Below are positions 42,213 to 53,466 of a stretch of DNA of 64,000 nucleotides, piece after piece. Position 1 is the first letter of the stretch, and each line of letters begins with the position of its first letter. Source of the DNA: Prorocentrum cordatum (lineage: Eukaryota; Sar; Dinophyceae; Prorocentrales; Prorocentraceae); contig CAUYUJ010014598.1 in the NCBI GenBank assembly GCA_963575745.1, positions 40,001-104,000 of the forward strand, written 5' to 3'. The notes beneath the pieces are model-generated. The model did no database searches. It was not told the origin of the DNA and was given only the letters and a program-made list of their open reading frames with translations. The translations under genes and the position numbers were made by a program.

Positions 42213-42299
42213 ATTCTTTGCTCTTCGAAAACAGGCGGGTGCAGAGGACGAACACGCATGCCGCAAGGGGGAACCCCACGCCAGCCCACAAAATTCGGA

Positions 42300-43075
42300 G
42301 AAGGAGGAGGAGGAGGACGACGACGACGTCGACACACGAGCAGCACAGAGAGAGGAACGAGCGAATACTGTGCCCGTCTGGGCTCCCATAAGAATCATCT
42401 CGAACGCTTTTGCTGGACACCTTCTCTAAGCTAATGGTTTCGGCAAGGCTCGACCTAAACAGTGAGTTGACGATTTCGTGGACCGTTTTTGTTTTGATTT
42501 CAGTTTGCCGCAACGGCGGAGCGAATACGAAACGAGGGAGGACGAACACGGAAAACGGAAAACACCTTTTAGGTCGAGTTTTGGTTCATCGTTTGTCCGG
42601 CATTGGCATTGCTCCTAGGTCCGCGTCAGGGAGGTGTTCTGTCGGTGTTGTCCGCCTCTTCTTCTCCCTCCAAGTTTGCGCTTGAAGCGGAAACATAGGG
42701 GGCGAGGACGAACGACGAGGCGACAGGGGAGAGGAAAGGAAAGCAGGGCCCATGTTCTCCGTGCGCGGCGGCAGTGACGCCGTTCTCCGAGCCCGGCGGC
42801 GACGACAGGATGGCCCATGACCCCAGAAGCAGACCCCATGTCTTAGGATGCAACTCTGGGGAGGTTGAATTCAGCATCGGCTCTGGCACTGGGCGAACAC
42901 CCGCCCACTCTGGCCGAGTCATTCGCACCTTGTTCATCCGGCTTATTCGGGCTCAGTTTTATCTTGGGCTTGATTTGGGCTACTCTCAGCTTAACGACTT
43001 CCAGTCGAGTTCAACGGCCCTGAAGCGTTCCTACAGTCGGTGGATCAATTTACTAGTGAGATGTTTCCGTAGGCT
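42300..43075. other. Mixed stretch without a supported gene
   Basis: Short (GAC) run at 42312-42330. 42430-42600 shares GATTTCGTGGACCGTT-like words with about 24120-24160, suggesting a diverged interspersed repeat. Confidence 0.4.
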
Positions 43076-43076
43076 G

Positions 43077-43400
43077 CCGGAACGCTCAATAGCGCATGAT
43101 TGCAACCCACGCCGTGTGCGGCTGCAAACGATCGCTCGAACCCACGCCGTGCGTGGCTGGAACGCTTGCGCTGAATAAAAATGCATGACTGGAAATCGCG
43201 CCGTGGGCGGCTGGAACGCTCCCTCTAGGTAGAAGTGCATGGATGGAACCCAAGCTGTGTGCGGCTGGAACGCTCGCGCTGGGTAAAAATGCGTGGCTGG
43301 AGCCCACGCCGAGGGCAGCTGGAACGCTCTCTCTGAGTTGGAACCCACACCGTGGGCGGCTGGAACACTCGCACTGGGTAAAATCAAGGGCTGCAATGGC
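43077..43400 (+). repeat. 57-bp minisatellite, about seven units
   Basis: Unit GGCGGCTGGAACGCTCGCGC, then TGGGTAAAAATGCATGGCTG and GAACCCACGCCGTG. Being 19 codons long, it yields a 19-residue repeat on the minus strand (FQPHTAWVPSMHFYLEGA type). Some units are shortened, so the frame is not strictly kept. No start or partner exon supports a protein. Confidence 0.85.
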
Positions 43401-43479
43401 CAGCAGGAACACTGGCTGGATCCACCCCTTCTTGTCGGCGTAGGCGGCTGGAGCAGTTCCCTTCGAAAGAATTGAAGGC

Positions 43480-44230
43480 TGGCACCTCACTCGGTTTATG
43501 TATTCAAACATATACATAAGGCGGGGGGAGGGGGGGGTGCAGGGGCGGGGGTCCTAGCCTTGTATTCGCGCCTCGCTCCCACACTGGGTGAATCCGCTCG
43601 CTCGTCTGTCGGTCCGTCGGTCGTCGTCGTCGGTCGTCGTCGTCTTTCAGGGTATCAGATCTTTTCAATATCATGCAGCTAGTCCACACAGACAACTCGC
43701 ACGGACCTGACGACACTCCAATCAGTGCCTACGGCACCGTGGTGGATATACGCATTACAAATACAGTGTGCAAGGAACTACTGTTTGGAGTCGGCGTTGG
43801 CAGACATCATCGAGTACTCCTCCCCATCCTGCCCGCCGCCATGTCAAATGATCTTGCCCCCCTCCCCTTCCTCCCATTCTCCACTATCCCTCCGGCAAGG
43901 GAGGGCGAGAGAGAGTCACACAGATAGGGGACGGCAAAGAGGAGAATTGGAAGGGTGGGATGGCCGGAAAGAGAGAGAGAGAGAGATGGAGCGATGTTCC
44001 ACCGCAGGCTGCAAGAGCCTGCTGGCAACTGCATCATCTTGGTCCCCGCGCTCAACGATGAAGGGCAAGAGCCGAGTTGGCCCGAACGGCGAACCGGGGA
44101 CCATTCTCCTCTGCTGCCCCTTTTCATCTTCATGATGCTGCTATTGCCCATCCTCGTGTTCCCAGCCGTTTTGTTTCCTGAGTCTTGGGGCAGTAGCTTG
44201 CAGCAGCAATTTTCAGAACGGCATAGTTGT
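43480..44230. other. Mixed stretch without a supported gene
   Basis: Contains a GTCGTCGTC patch (about 43620) and a GAGAGA run (about 43970). Short frames only. Confidence 0.45.
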
Positions 44231-44259
44231 TGTTGCGAGCCAAGTTTTCCGCCTATACG

Positions 44260-46200
44260 CCTAAGGGGATTTGCCCACATGATGACGTCTTGCACCATGC
44301 ACGTCCAGGTATTGGGTATCCTTGGGTGGACAAGTTGCCGCCAATCAATCGGAACATGTGGCACTGTGGCAGCTGTGAATGTGCGAAAAACAGGAACTAC
44401 AGTACATGGTGGTGCAAACACTGCAACGCCGTGGGCGTTCGACTTCGAATCTGCTGGGGACAGCGCGCTGTCAGAGCATTGCCAAAGTTATGTTGCCGAT
44501 CTTTCTCTGCTGCCTCTTCCTCCAAGACCTGTCGGAACTTCTGGGAGATGGGCGTGGCAGTCGTGGTTTGTGTCCCCAGCCAAAGGACAAGCTCAGCACC
44601 GACGGGATCTCGTCCGAGGATTCGGGAATGCTCAACACGTTAGCCACCAATCAAGGCCAGTCTGACCTTGCTAAGAAGTGTTGCCGTGAGAAGGCGGCTA
44701 TCGACGCTAAGGATCGCACCCGAATTGAGTAGACTTGAAGCCTTTACACCAAAGCCTCACAGGCCCTGAAGCATATTTCTGGCGAATTGGACAAGCTAGA
44801 GAAGTGGCAGCAGGATGTCGCTGCTACTGGGTGGTGAGCTCGGTTCCCACGGGTCGACCTACCGTAAGTTGGTCCTCCAGATCCGTGGCGTGGTGGGGTG
44901 TATTGGTGCGGAAGAGTACGAAATGTCTCCCCAGAACATTGGGCAGATGGACGCGCGGAAGAAGATTCTTCATTCTGGTGTTCGTGACCTCGCCAAGTAG
45001 TTGTTCGCCGAGCTTCCCGCCTCTTTTTCAGCGGTTCGGGAAGAACGCAGTACCCACGTCGTTAGGTTGTAGGAAAAGAACAGGAGGACCGAGGATGGTA
45101 CTGTTCCAGGAGGCGAAGCAGGCGATCATCCGCGGCCTCCTGCTGACGCCTTGTCGAATGAAGTTGGTGGTGGATCCTCAGCCGATCTCTTATCTCTCCA
45201 GTCCCTGGCGCTAGAAACTCTCCTGGTGCGAGCCACGTCCCGCCTTCGGGGGCTAGTCCAAAGCTGAACCAGGGGCTCCCCAAGGCAATCGGTACGTCAC
45301 CCCATTTCTTTCAGCAGCCGCAGTCTGCAGCAGGCGGGGATGCGATCACGCTTTGCACGTTCCCTGGCGGGCCTCAGCTCGTGCGGTTCGGGGAAAGTTC
45401 GTGGTCGGAGGGCCCCTTCTGCGCATTCTCAACGAGTCAGCCTCCCCCGTTGCAGAAGTTTGTAAGGTCCTCTCCCACTTGCCAGCGCCGTCCGATCTGG
45501 GCCCCGCCTCAGAGAAGCTCTTACTTGTGGTCACGATCGTAAATTGCGACGGATGGGGTAGTTTCTGGGATTGGGCTGGCCAGCGCGAGCCTTCTCGCTT
45601 CATCTCTCGACAAGAGCATCACTCAGAAAGCCGTCAAACCTTGTCTGCGTGCCAGTTGGAAATCGATCTGGGAGCCCGCCATTTGGAAACATGAGGGGGC
45701 ACGTTGGGTGGTGTTGCAGTTTTGGCCAGAAATGTTTTGGGGCTTCGCATCCCACCAGGAGGTTATACGACAGTGTCTGGTCGAGCCATTGCTGCCAATG
45801 TTCACCTTCCAAGTGGCGTCCCCACCCCGGCTGACTCGAAGGGCATGGATGCTCGCCAGGTCGTCTTGCTCTAAGAGGTCGGCGCCCACCTCGCGATCAA
45901 CCCTGGCCCCGCCACCACTGGAGGAGACTTCAATGTTGATCCAGAGATCGTCTTGATTTCAGGGCTCCACGAACACCTCCGCGGGCGGGCCACCTCCACG
46001 GCGCGGGCCACTTCTTTCGATGCCTCTCAGAGCACCCGGATGTGTCTTCGGATTGGAGGCCTGGCTCACGGGAATCCAGAAGCCCACGCCCGGCCTTCGT
46101 GTGGATCTTGGTGGCAGTGCCACATGGATTGCGAGTCAAGATGGGGGTGGGTAGACTTCTCCCAGGCCGCTACTCGAGGCCTCCTCGGCTCTCTGTTCTG
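44260..46200 (+). pseudogene. Decayed 5' half of a non-LTR retroelement (zinc finger and AP-endonuclease)
   Basis: Near 44355-44430 the frame reads MWHCGSCECAKNRNYSTWWC then KHCNA, a W-x-C-x2-C…C-x2-C finger of RanBP2 type. About 44750-44990 encodes Lys/Gln-rich helical pieces (TKASQALKHISGELDKLEKW; then, in another frame, STYRKLVLQIRGVVG). About 45710-46050 in one frame reads LRIPPGGYTTVSGRAIAANV, then TTGGDFNVDPEIVLISGLHE: GGDFN is the hallmark of AP endonucleases of non-LTR retroelements (target nicking). A TAA at 45872-45874 and several frame changes (near 44730 and 44810) show decay. No RT follows within 8 kb. Confidence 0.7.
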
Positions 46201-47320
46201 TATCTGTTTGGGTTGCCTTTTTGACAGCTTAGGAGCAGCCTCCGCCGCGAAAGAGAGAGAGAGAGAGAGGGAGAGGAATGTTTACTTGCTCCCCTCTCTG
46301 TGGACTGTCGGTCATCTTGCTTTACCTGACCACGTTCAGAAGGTATCCGTCGTGGTAGTCTTTGCTCGGAGAACTCGCGTGGGTTACGTAGTAGAGTCCT
46401 GGCATAGCGTCCCAGGATGGTCTCACCAGCTCAGGGTCTCGTGCTGTTGGCGAAATTGGAAGCAGCTTGTCTCATCCGCTTGTGCAGGCGTCTTTTGGGC
46501 CGACGGGAGATAGCAGCACGCTTGACGCCGATGCTCTTCGCCGCTTTTCGGAGGACCTCCTCCTCCTCGGAGGAGATGAACAGCCCCTCGTCCCCGCCTG
46601 TGCTGATCACATTGCCGAGAACTCCAGCTAAAGGGGAGAGGAGCGTCCAATTCTGTCTTTCGCCGTGGTCAGCAACCAGCTGCTGGCAAGAAGTTGCCGC
46701 GGTGAAAGCAGCAAGCATCTTCGTTCTTCTCTCCGCCCGCACCTTGTCATCTCCCTCGTCCTCCTCCATGTGCTCACCAGCACGACGCCGCCCCGCATGA
46801 ATCGCAAGGGGCCTCCGCTGGGAGCGCGGCGCGCTCACTCTGGCCACTGCTCTGCCAGACGCGCCGCGTGCTCCCAGCTGCACGCCGCGGCCAGCGCCCC
46901 CCCAGCTGCGGGGGCAATGGGGACCTCTCACTACCCGCCACGCAACAGGCAGGTCCCGAGGTGTTGTTCGCGGTGTGCGGGCTCTCGGGGCCCTCGCTCC
47001 GGAGAGGAGGCAGGGAGCGCTCAGAGGCATCGGCCGTCGATCTTCCACCTCCTCTTCCTCCTTCCTCCCTCCTCCTCACCCTCCTCCCCCACCCGAGTAC
47101 CCATCATTTTTCCGTGACTTGCGGCTGCCATTGTCGTCGCCGTCATATTCGTTCACGTTCGTTCGTCAGTCGTCATCATTTTGTCGTCATCTCGACATCG
47201 TCGTTCGTCTTCGCCGCCGCCGCTGTCGGCGTCCGCCTGCAACGTGTTTCTGCCTGGGCCTCGTGCCCCTAAGCACGCGGGGCCAGCCTAGAATCTCAGA
47301 GTCCTCATCCGAGGCTGTGA
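46200..47320. other. Mixed stretch without a supported gene
   Basis: A 205-codon minus-strand frame (46431-47048) has one plausible protein-like piece (CQQLVADHGERQNWTLLSPL) but an Arg/Pro/Ala-rich rest, no recognised domain, and is opposite to all other coding sequence. I do not call it. Confidence 0.4.
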
Positions 47321-47642
47321 TCTATCCACCGCCTGGGAAGCCGAGCTTCCTGGACTTCGGGAAATGGCGCGTATGGATACATCTGGGCCCCAGGGGGCCC
47401 ACATACAAATACGTAGCGCCCCGCAGTTGCGGATAAGATTGAGGGATCGGGGGCCGGGTCGGTCGAGGATGGGTCGCGGGGTGGCTCACGTGTGGGTTGC
47501 GGGGCGGTCGCGGGCGTGGACGGCGACAACAAGACAACATTCATGCATATGGCGGACCCCCATATCTCAGTGTCGTCCTCCTCTCCTCCTCCTCCGCCTT
47601 CTCCTCCTCCTCCTCCCTCTCCCCCTCCTGCTACCTCTCTGA

Positions 47643-47757
47643 CTTTTTTTTTTTTTCTCCTGGCGCCCCCCCCCAAACAAAAAAAAATAAAACATGTTTT
47701 TTTGTCTTGTTTTTGATTTTTTTTTCTGGGGGGGGGGGCGCCATGAGAAAAAAAATG
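47643..47757. repeat. A/T- and G/C-run hairpin
   Basis: TTTTTTTCTCCTGGCGCCCC (left) and GGGGGCGCCATGAGAAAAAA (right) are inverted, with AACAAAAAAAAATAAAACA and TTGTTTTTGATTTTTTT also pairing. Arms about 45 bp. Probably a fold-back element remnant. Confidence 0.65.
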
Positions 47758-47812
47758 AAAGGAATGCGACGTGGCCACATCTGCCCTCCCCCCTAGAAGG
47801 ATTCCTACTGGA

Positions 47813-47956
47813 CGCCCCCATAAGAAGGATTCACAGTGAAATCCTCGACAGAAGGGTTCCGATCGAAACCCTCCACTGAATGATTCCTACCGAAATCCTC
47901 CACATGTGGATTCCTATTGAAACCCTCCACTGAATGATTCCTACCGAAATCCTCGA
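47813..47956 (+). repeat. 27-bp minisatellite, about five units
   Basis: Units alternate GAAATCCTCNAC… and GAAACCCTCCACTGAATGAT. In the minus strand they give a 9-residue repeat (VEGFNRNPH/VEDFGRNHS). Adjacent to, and probably continuous with, the hexanucleotide array. Confidence 0.8.
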
Positions 47957-50235
47957 ATGGCAATGACAATGGCAATCGTAATGGTAATGGTAATGGTAAT
48001 GACAATGGTAATGGTACTGGTAATGGTTACGGTAATGATAGTGGTAACGGGGTAGCGAGGCAATGACAATGGCAATGGCAATGGCAACGGTAATGGTAAT
48101 GGCAATGGCAATGGGAATGGCAATGACAATGGCAATGGCAATGGTAATGGCCATGGCAATGGTAATGGTAATGGTAAGGTTAGAGGTAAAGGTAGAGTTA
48201 AAGGTAATGGTAATGGTAATGGTAATGGCAATGGCAGTGGTAATGGTAATGGTGATGGGAATGGAAGTGGGACTGGGAACGGGAACGGGAATGGAAATGA
48301 TAGTGGTAGTGGTAATGGTAATGGCACTGGAAATGGTAATGGTAATGGTAATGGCAATGGAAATTGTAATAGTATTGGGAATGGGAATGAGAATTCTAAT
48401 GGTAATGGCAGCGGTAGTCTCATGGTAATGGTAATGCTAATGGTAATGGGAATGGGAGTGGAAATGGTATTGGCAATGGTATTGGTAGTTACGAATGGCA
48501 ATGGTGATGGTAATGGTAATGACAGAGGTACTGGTAATGGTACTGGTAATGGTAATGGTAACGGTAATGGTAAGGGGGTAGCGATTGGCAATGGCAATGA
48601 CAATGGCAACGGTAATGGTAATGACAATGGCAATGGGATTGGCAATGGCAATGCCAATGATAATGGCCATGGCAATGGCAACGGCAATGGTAAGTGCAAT
48701 GGTATGGGAATGGGAACGGGAATGGGAATGTGAATGGGAGAAAGAACGGGAACGGGAATGGAAATGGTAGTGGTAGTGGTAACGGAAATGGGAATGATAA
48801 GGGTAAGGGTAAAGGTAAAGGTAGAGGTAACGGTAATGGTAATGGCAATGGAAATGATAATGATAATGGTAATGGTAGTGGTAAAGGTAATGGTCATGAG
48901 AATAGGAATGGCAATGGAAATGGTATTGGCAATGGTAATGGTAGTGGCTAGTGGCAATGGCAATGGCAATGCGAATGGTAATGGTAATGACAGAGGTAAT
49001 GGTAATGGTACTGGTAATGGTAATGGTAATGATAGTGGTAACGAGGTGGCGACTGGCAATGGCAATGACAATGACAATGGCAACGGTAATGGTAATGGCA
49101 ATGGCAATGGTAATGGCCATGGCAATGGCAATGGTAATGGTAATGGCAATGGTAATGTGAATGGGAATGGGAATGGGAACGGGAATGGGAATGGGAATGG
49201 GAATGGGAATGGGAACGGGCATGGAAATGGCAGTGGTAGTGGTAACGGAAATGGGAATGGTAAGGGTAAGGGTAAATGAAAAGTTAGAGGTAAAGGTAAT
49301 GGTAATGGCAATGGCAGTTGTAATGGTAATGGTAATGGTATTGGGAATGGGAATGTGAATCGGAATGGTAATGGTACTGGCAATGGTAATGGTAGTGGCG
49401 AAGGGCAATGGCAATGGCAATGGTAATGGTAATGGTAGTGGCGAATGGCTATGGTAATGGTAGTGGCGAATGGCAATGGCAATGGTAATGGTAATGGCAA
49501 TGACCGTGGTAATGATAATTGTATTGGGAATGGTAATGGTTACGATAACGGTAATGGTAATGGTTATGGCAATGGTAACGGGGTGGCGACTGGCAATGGC
49601 AACGGCGATGGCAATGGTAATGGTAATGGGACTGGCAATGGCAATGGGAATGGCAACGGCAATGGCAATGGCAATAGCAATGGCCATGGCAATGGTCATG
49701 GTCATGGTCATGGTAATGGTAATGGGAATGGGAATGGGAATGGGAATCGTAGTGGTACTTGGAACGGGAACGGGAATGGAAATGGTAGTGGTAGTGGTAA
49801 TGAGAATTGCAATGGTAATGGAAATGGTACTGGTAACGTTAATTCGAATGGCAATGGTGATGGGAATGGGAATTGTAATGGTGATGGCAGCGGTAATGGT
49901 AATGGTAATGGCAATTGTGCTGGTAATGCTAATGATAATGGCAATAGTAATGGTAGTGGCGAATGGTAATGGGAATGGTAATGGTAATGGTAACGGTAAT
50001 GGTAACGGGGTTGCGACTGGCAATGGCAATACCATGGCAATGGCAATGATACTGGCAATGGTAATGGCACTGGCAATTGTACTGCTAATGGTAATGGTAA
50101 TGGTAAAGGTAAAGGTAAAGATAAAGGTAAAGGTAATGGTAATGGTAACGGTAATGTGAATAGGAATGGGAATGGGAATGGGGATGGTAATGGTAATGGT
50201 ATTGGGAATGGGAATGGAATGGGAATGGGAGTGGG
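47957..50235 (+). repeat. GGTAAT/GGCAAT/GGGAAT hexanucleotide array, about 2.28 kb
   Basis: Nearly pure 6-bp period with T, C or G at the third base and blocks where GGTAAG, GGTAGT or GGGAAC variants cluster. The block order (GGCAAT-rich, then GGGAAT-rich, then GGTAAG, then GGTAGT and a GCGANTGGCAAT junction) recurs several times with a period of a few hundred bp, indicating a higher-order structure. The very long frames (Gly-Asn, Val-Met, Leu-Pro, Ile-Thr) on both strands are direct consequences of the repeat. Confidence 0.95.
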
Positions 50236-50357
50236 AGAGATTGAGAGAGAGAGAGAGACAAAAAAAAAACGAGAAAGGAAACATCAGCATAATGATGAGG
50301 AACAACGTGAAATATCGTACATGTTCGTCTAAAACCCACAGCGACTCCACAATCCCC

Positions 50358-50529
50358 CGGCCTCGAGAACCTCCCCCTCCTCCTCCTCCCCTCCTCCCCC
50401 TCCTCCTCCTCCTCCTCCTCCCTCCTCCTCCTCCCTCCTCCTCCCCTTCTCCTCCCTCCTCCTCCTCCTCCTCCTCCTCCTCCTCTCCTCCTCCTCCTCC
50501 TCCTCCTCCTCCTCCTCCTCCTCCTCCTC

Positions 50530-50560
<31 letters not shown>
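50358..50560 (+). repeat. CTC/CCT trinucleotide array
   Basis: About 65 units with few interruptions, ending in CCCCCCCCTCCAG, which makes a strong acceptor-like site for the exon candidate at 50567. Confidence 0.9.
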
Positions 50561-50561
<1 letters not shown>

Positions 50562-50566
50562 TCCAG

Positions 50567-50777
50567 GACCACACCCCGAGCACCGCCACCGAGCCCAACG
50601 AGGCCCTTGAGCCCGGCACGTCCGCCGAGACGACCGAGGCCGACGCTTCGGAGCCAGTGAGCCTGCGGAGGCAGTCGATCCGCGCGACGGCTGGCACACC
50701 GAGCAGGCACGCCGGCTGCCCCCCCCCTGTTTTTTCGTGGGCATGGCCAGGGTCGGGGATTCGCAGAGGAGGAACAG
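50567..50777 (+). CDS. Exon candidate, unrecognised protein
   Basis: Begins after CCCCCTCCAG and reads DHTPSTATEPNEALEPGTSA, then ETTEADASEPVSLRRQSIRA and GTPSRHAGC. The frame then passes a GSGIRRG segment up to the GT of the next element (50778). If that element is spliced out, the frame continues GSGIRRGELSQDG-stop. The acidic Thr/Ser-rich sequence is protein-like but of no recognised family. Confidence 0.4.
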
Positions 50778-50915
50778 GTACCCATACCCTCGTACCCGTT
50801 GGGCCTCCTCGGAGGCCCTCGTCCCCACCGCTGGGTTCGCCTCGAGATTCTGGTCAGAACGCACCCCGGGAGAGGTCGGGGGAATAGCGGTATCGGCACC
50901 TTTTGGTTTCCCCAG
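50778..50915 (+). mobile_element. GT…AG (introner-like) element, copy 3
   Basis: GTACCCATACCCTCGTACCC to ATAGCGGTATCGGCACCTTT then TGGTTTCCCCAG. Flanked by GGTCGGGGATTCGNAGNGG on both sides (50750 and 50916). A complete GT…AG unit of 138 bp next to an exon-like sequence. Family as at 17852. Confidence 0.75.
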
Positions 50916-50969
50916 GGTCGGGGATTCGTAGGGGGGAGTTATCGCAAGATGGGTGAAAGGGGGAACGAA

Positions 50970-51148
50970 TAATGATATAAACATAACATTTCGGAGGTCC
51001 GCGCGGATTTCTAAGATCCGCGCTGGGACCCCCCCCCGGCGGCGCCTCCGGCGCTCTCCCTGGCGCGCTCCACGCGCCAGGGAGGGGGGTCCAGCGCAGA
51101 TCCCAGAAATCCGCGCGGTCCTCCGTTTTTTTTTGCTTATGTCGTTGT
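50970..51148. mobile_element. GGCGCTCCGCGCGG-type fold-back element, copy 4
   Basis: ATATAAACATAACATTTCGG then AGGTCCGCGCGGATTTCTAA left; CAGAAATCCGCGCGGTCCTC then GCTTATGTCGTT right. It sits between two imperfect copies of a host segment of about 54 bp (50914-50968 and 51169-51221). Confidence 0.8.
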
Positions 51149-51360
51149 TCGGTCCCCTAGGCATGGCTAGGGTCGGGGACTCGTAGAGGGGAGTTCTCCC
51201 AAGGTGGGCAAAAGGGAACGACACCAGCCGGAGGCTCACGCTTCCTTCTTCCAGGGGCCATTTAGAGCGGCGTTCCTTCTGGACCCACCTCTGCCCCTAC
51301 CCCACCTTTGTGACCACCCGATGGGGTAGGGGTGAGAGGCTCGGGGGGGGGGGCGACGTA

Positions 51361-51525
51361 CACCTTAGGCGATGCTTAAGAAAACCCAAGTTTTCGGCCA
51401 GAGTCTCGATTATTCTTAACGTTTCAATGTAAATCTTAAGCTTTTAATAGAAATGTTGGGTTTTTACTCAAGTTCTGAGACTATGAATTTCTTAACCCAT
51501 GATTTCTAAAGCATTTCGCAGGGTG
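51361..51525. mobile_element. CACC…GGTG-type element, copy 3
   Basis: Same ends and interior as the copies at 32391 and 32682. No convincing flanking duplication. Confidence 0.8.
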
Positions 51526-51539
51526 TATCGAGGCTCGAA

Positions 51540-51690
51540 ACTCAAAGTGAATGGGCGCTCTCGGCTCTCGGCGCCTTCCCAGCCTCGGGTTGCCCTGCGG
51601 CGGCCGCGCCTCGCCGAGGGCGGTCTCGGGGATCCCGGATCGTCCCCGTCGGCCACTGGCGGGCCCGAGTCCTGACCCGAAAGCCACCAC
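51540..51690. repeat. CGCCGAGAGCG interspersed repeat, copy
   Basis: GCGCTCTCGGCTCTCGGCGC, then CCTCGCCGAGGGCGGTCTCG and GGATCGTCCCCGTCGGCC. Related to 26985. Confidence 0.6.
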
Positions 51691-51720
51691 TACCAGTTTG
51701 AAACATATCCCTATCCCTAT

Positions 51721-51914
51721 TCGGGGGCGGAAAAGAGGGGGGTGAGGACTAGGGGGGGGTGGATTTCATGGCGCGGGCCATGATTTTTCCTCTGATTTCA
51801 TGGCGCCTCTTCTTATTTTATTACGTCCCAGGCCCCCCCGCTGGGCCGCGCACATGCCGCCGGTCATGATTTGCACCCCCTCCTCTTGGACACCCCCCTC
51901 TTTGCCGCTCCCGA
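51721..51914. mobile_element. TCATGGCG…GCCATGA-type element, copy 3
   Basis: Left TCGGGGGCGGAAAAGAGGGG then TTCATGGCGCGGGCCATGAT; right CCGCCGGTCATGATTTGC. The interior TTTCATGGCGCCTCTTCTTA is shared with 13681. Confidence 0.75.
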
Positions 51915-52049
51915 CCTATGTTTGACATCACCTCACCTCGATGCCGATCTTAAGGATTCCCTCAGTTTCTGAGGGCCTATCCCTAAGATTGTCCTCGCTT
52001 TTTGCTCGCCCATCTCAGGGATAGGGATACGTTCGAGGCTGGTTACACC

Positions 52050-52272
52050 AGGCGCCCATCCAGATCTCCCAGCATGTGGTCCGAGTAGACGCGGCCGGCA
52101 GACCGCACCACGCCGCCGATGTGCCGGCGACACGGCGCGATCTGAAGCTCGACCTCCGCGCCGACAGCGCCGATGCATTGCCGACCTCGCGGGTGCATCG
52201 CCGATCCGTTGGCGATGCTGCGCGATCCGCCGGCCCCATCTGCTCGCACCCCGCTCGGGATTCATCCGCCCT
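52050..52272. mobile_element. GATGCATCGG-type fold-back element, copy 5
   Basis: Diverged copy: GCGCCCATCCAGATCTCCCA left, GGCCCCATCTGCTCGCACCC right. Confidence 0.6.
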
Positions 52273-52401
52273 GTCGGGCCGCGCGCCGTCGGGGAGAGTT
52301 CTACAGGGGGCCAGCCAGTCCCCTTCGATTTGGGCGCTCGGTGGCGGGATGGCGAACGTCAGGGGCAACGTTAGGGGGGGGGGGAGGCAGCTCATTGGCA
52401 T

Positions 52402-52530
52402 AAGTCGGGCGTGTCCCTCTACAGGAGGAATATTCAAAAATAGTCAAAAATGGTCCGGGGATGATTTCCCGAGTATGTGTATGTTTCGATCATTTTACAG
52501 TTTTTTAAATACTTTTATTTCTCGTCGACC
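52402..52530. mobile_element. GTCGGGCNTGTCC-type element, copy 4 (right end missing)
   Basis: AAGTCGGGCGTGTCCCTCTA then CAGGAGGAATATTC at the left, followed by the AT-rich interior. No matching right inverted repeat is found before 52600. 52560-52905 after it holds nothing recognisable. Confidence 0.65.
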
Positions 52531-52908
52531 CCCGTCGCCCATCGATCGCCGATAGAGGCCCGATGGGCCACCCCCGCCAGAGCGCGTGCGGATTCGCCGT
52601 CGTGGACCTATTCCATGGGCCGGCGTTAGCCTCCTGAGTCCTGAGCTCGTTTCCCCCCCCCTGTCATTGCCCCTCGACATGTCGGGGCGCACGCAGTGGA
52701 GGTCAGCGCTGCCGTGGGCTAGCAAACCCCGTCCGATTTGGGCGTTCGGCGGTGGCCAGGGTGGGGTGGGTGGGTGGCCATACACGTGGGGGATCGAGGG
52801 TTCGAGGAGAGTAGCCCTAGAGGGGCCCTAATCGGCTCATGAACTGCAGCCATGAGCCCAACAAGTGCTGGAAAGGCGCACTTGTTTTCGTCCCCCTGTT
52901 TGCTCCCC

Positions 52909-53428
52909 CCCGGTGGCAAACGTCCCACCGATCCCCTCCGTCGACAGGTAAAACAGGCATGAAAATAGTAGGTAGCATGTCGAAGATCCGCGCGAATCTC
53001 TTGGATCGGTGCTGTATCCCCCCCCTGGAGGTGCCTCTGGCACCACCCGTGGCGCGTTCCGCGCGCCGGGGCGGGGCGTCCAAAGCCGATCCGAGAAGTC
53101 CGCGCGAGCCTTCTCCGAGGGCTTGGTAAGTTTATGCGTATGTGATAGTGCAGAGAATCAGGGGCTGCATGTTCAGGAATTCCACATATTTGCTCCAGGA
53201 GCTTGCCCTGCGATGAATATCCGCCGGGCTGCATGAGGTCCCACAGGCGCCTCAAGCGGCCAAGTGATCAGCATGCCCGTTCAGATTTTGCCCGTTGTGG
53301 CCTTCAACCTTCCTGAAGACAACATGACAAGCAATCTCATCATAGAGATGGCGAAGCCGCAGAACAAGCTCCGATTCTGTCGCTCGGAGGAGGGAGGAGG
53401 AGGAGGAGGAGGAGGAGGAGGAGGAGGA

Positions 53429-53466
<38 letters not shown>

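Noticed and set aside
46431-47048. 205-codon minus-strand frame
   Set aside because: Only a short part looks protein-like; there is no recognised domain, no splice context, and it is on the strand opposite to all supported coding sequence.
47941-50899. Very long minus-strand frames (about 519 and 820 codons) and + frames of Gly-Asn or Val-Met repeats
   Set aside because: They are direct translations of the 6-bp array, open in most frames, and have no non-repeat protein core.
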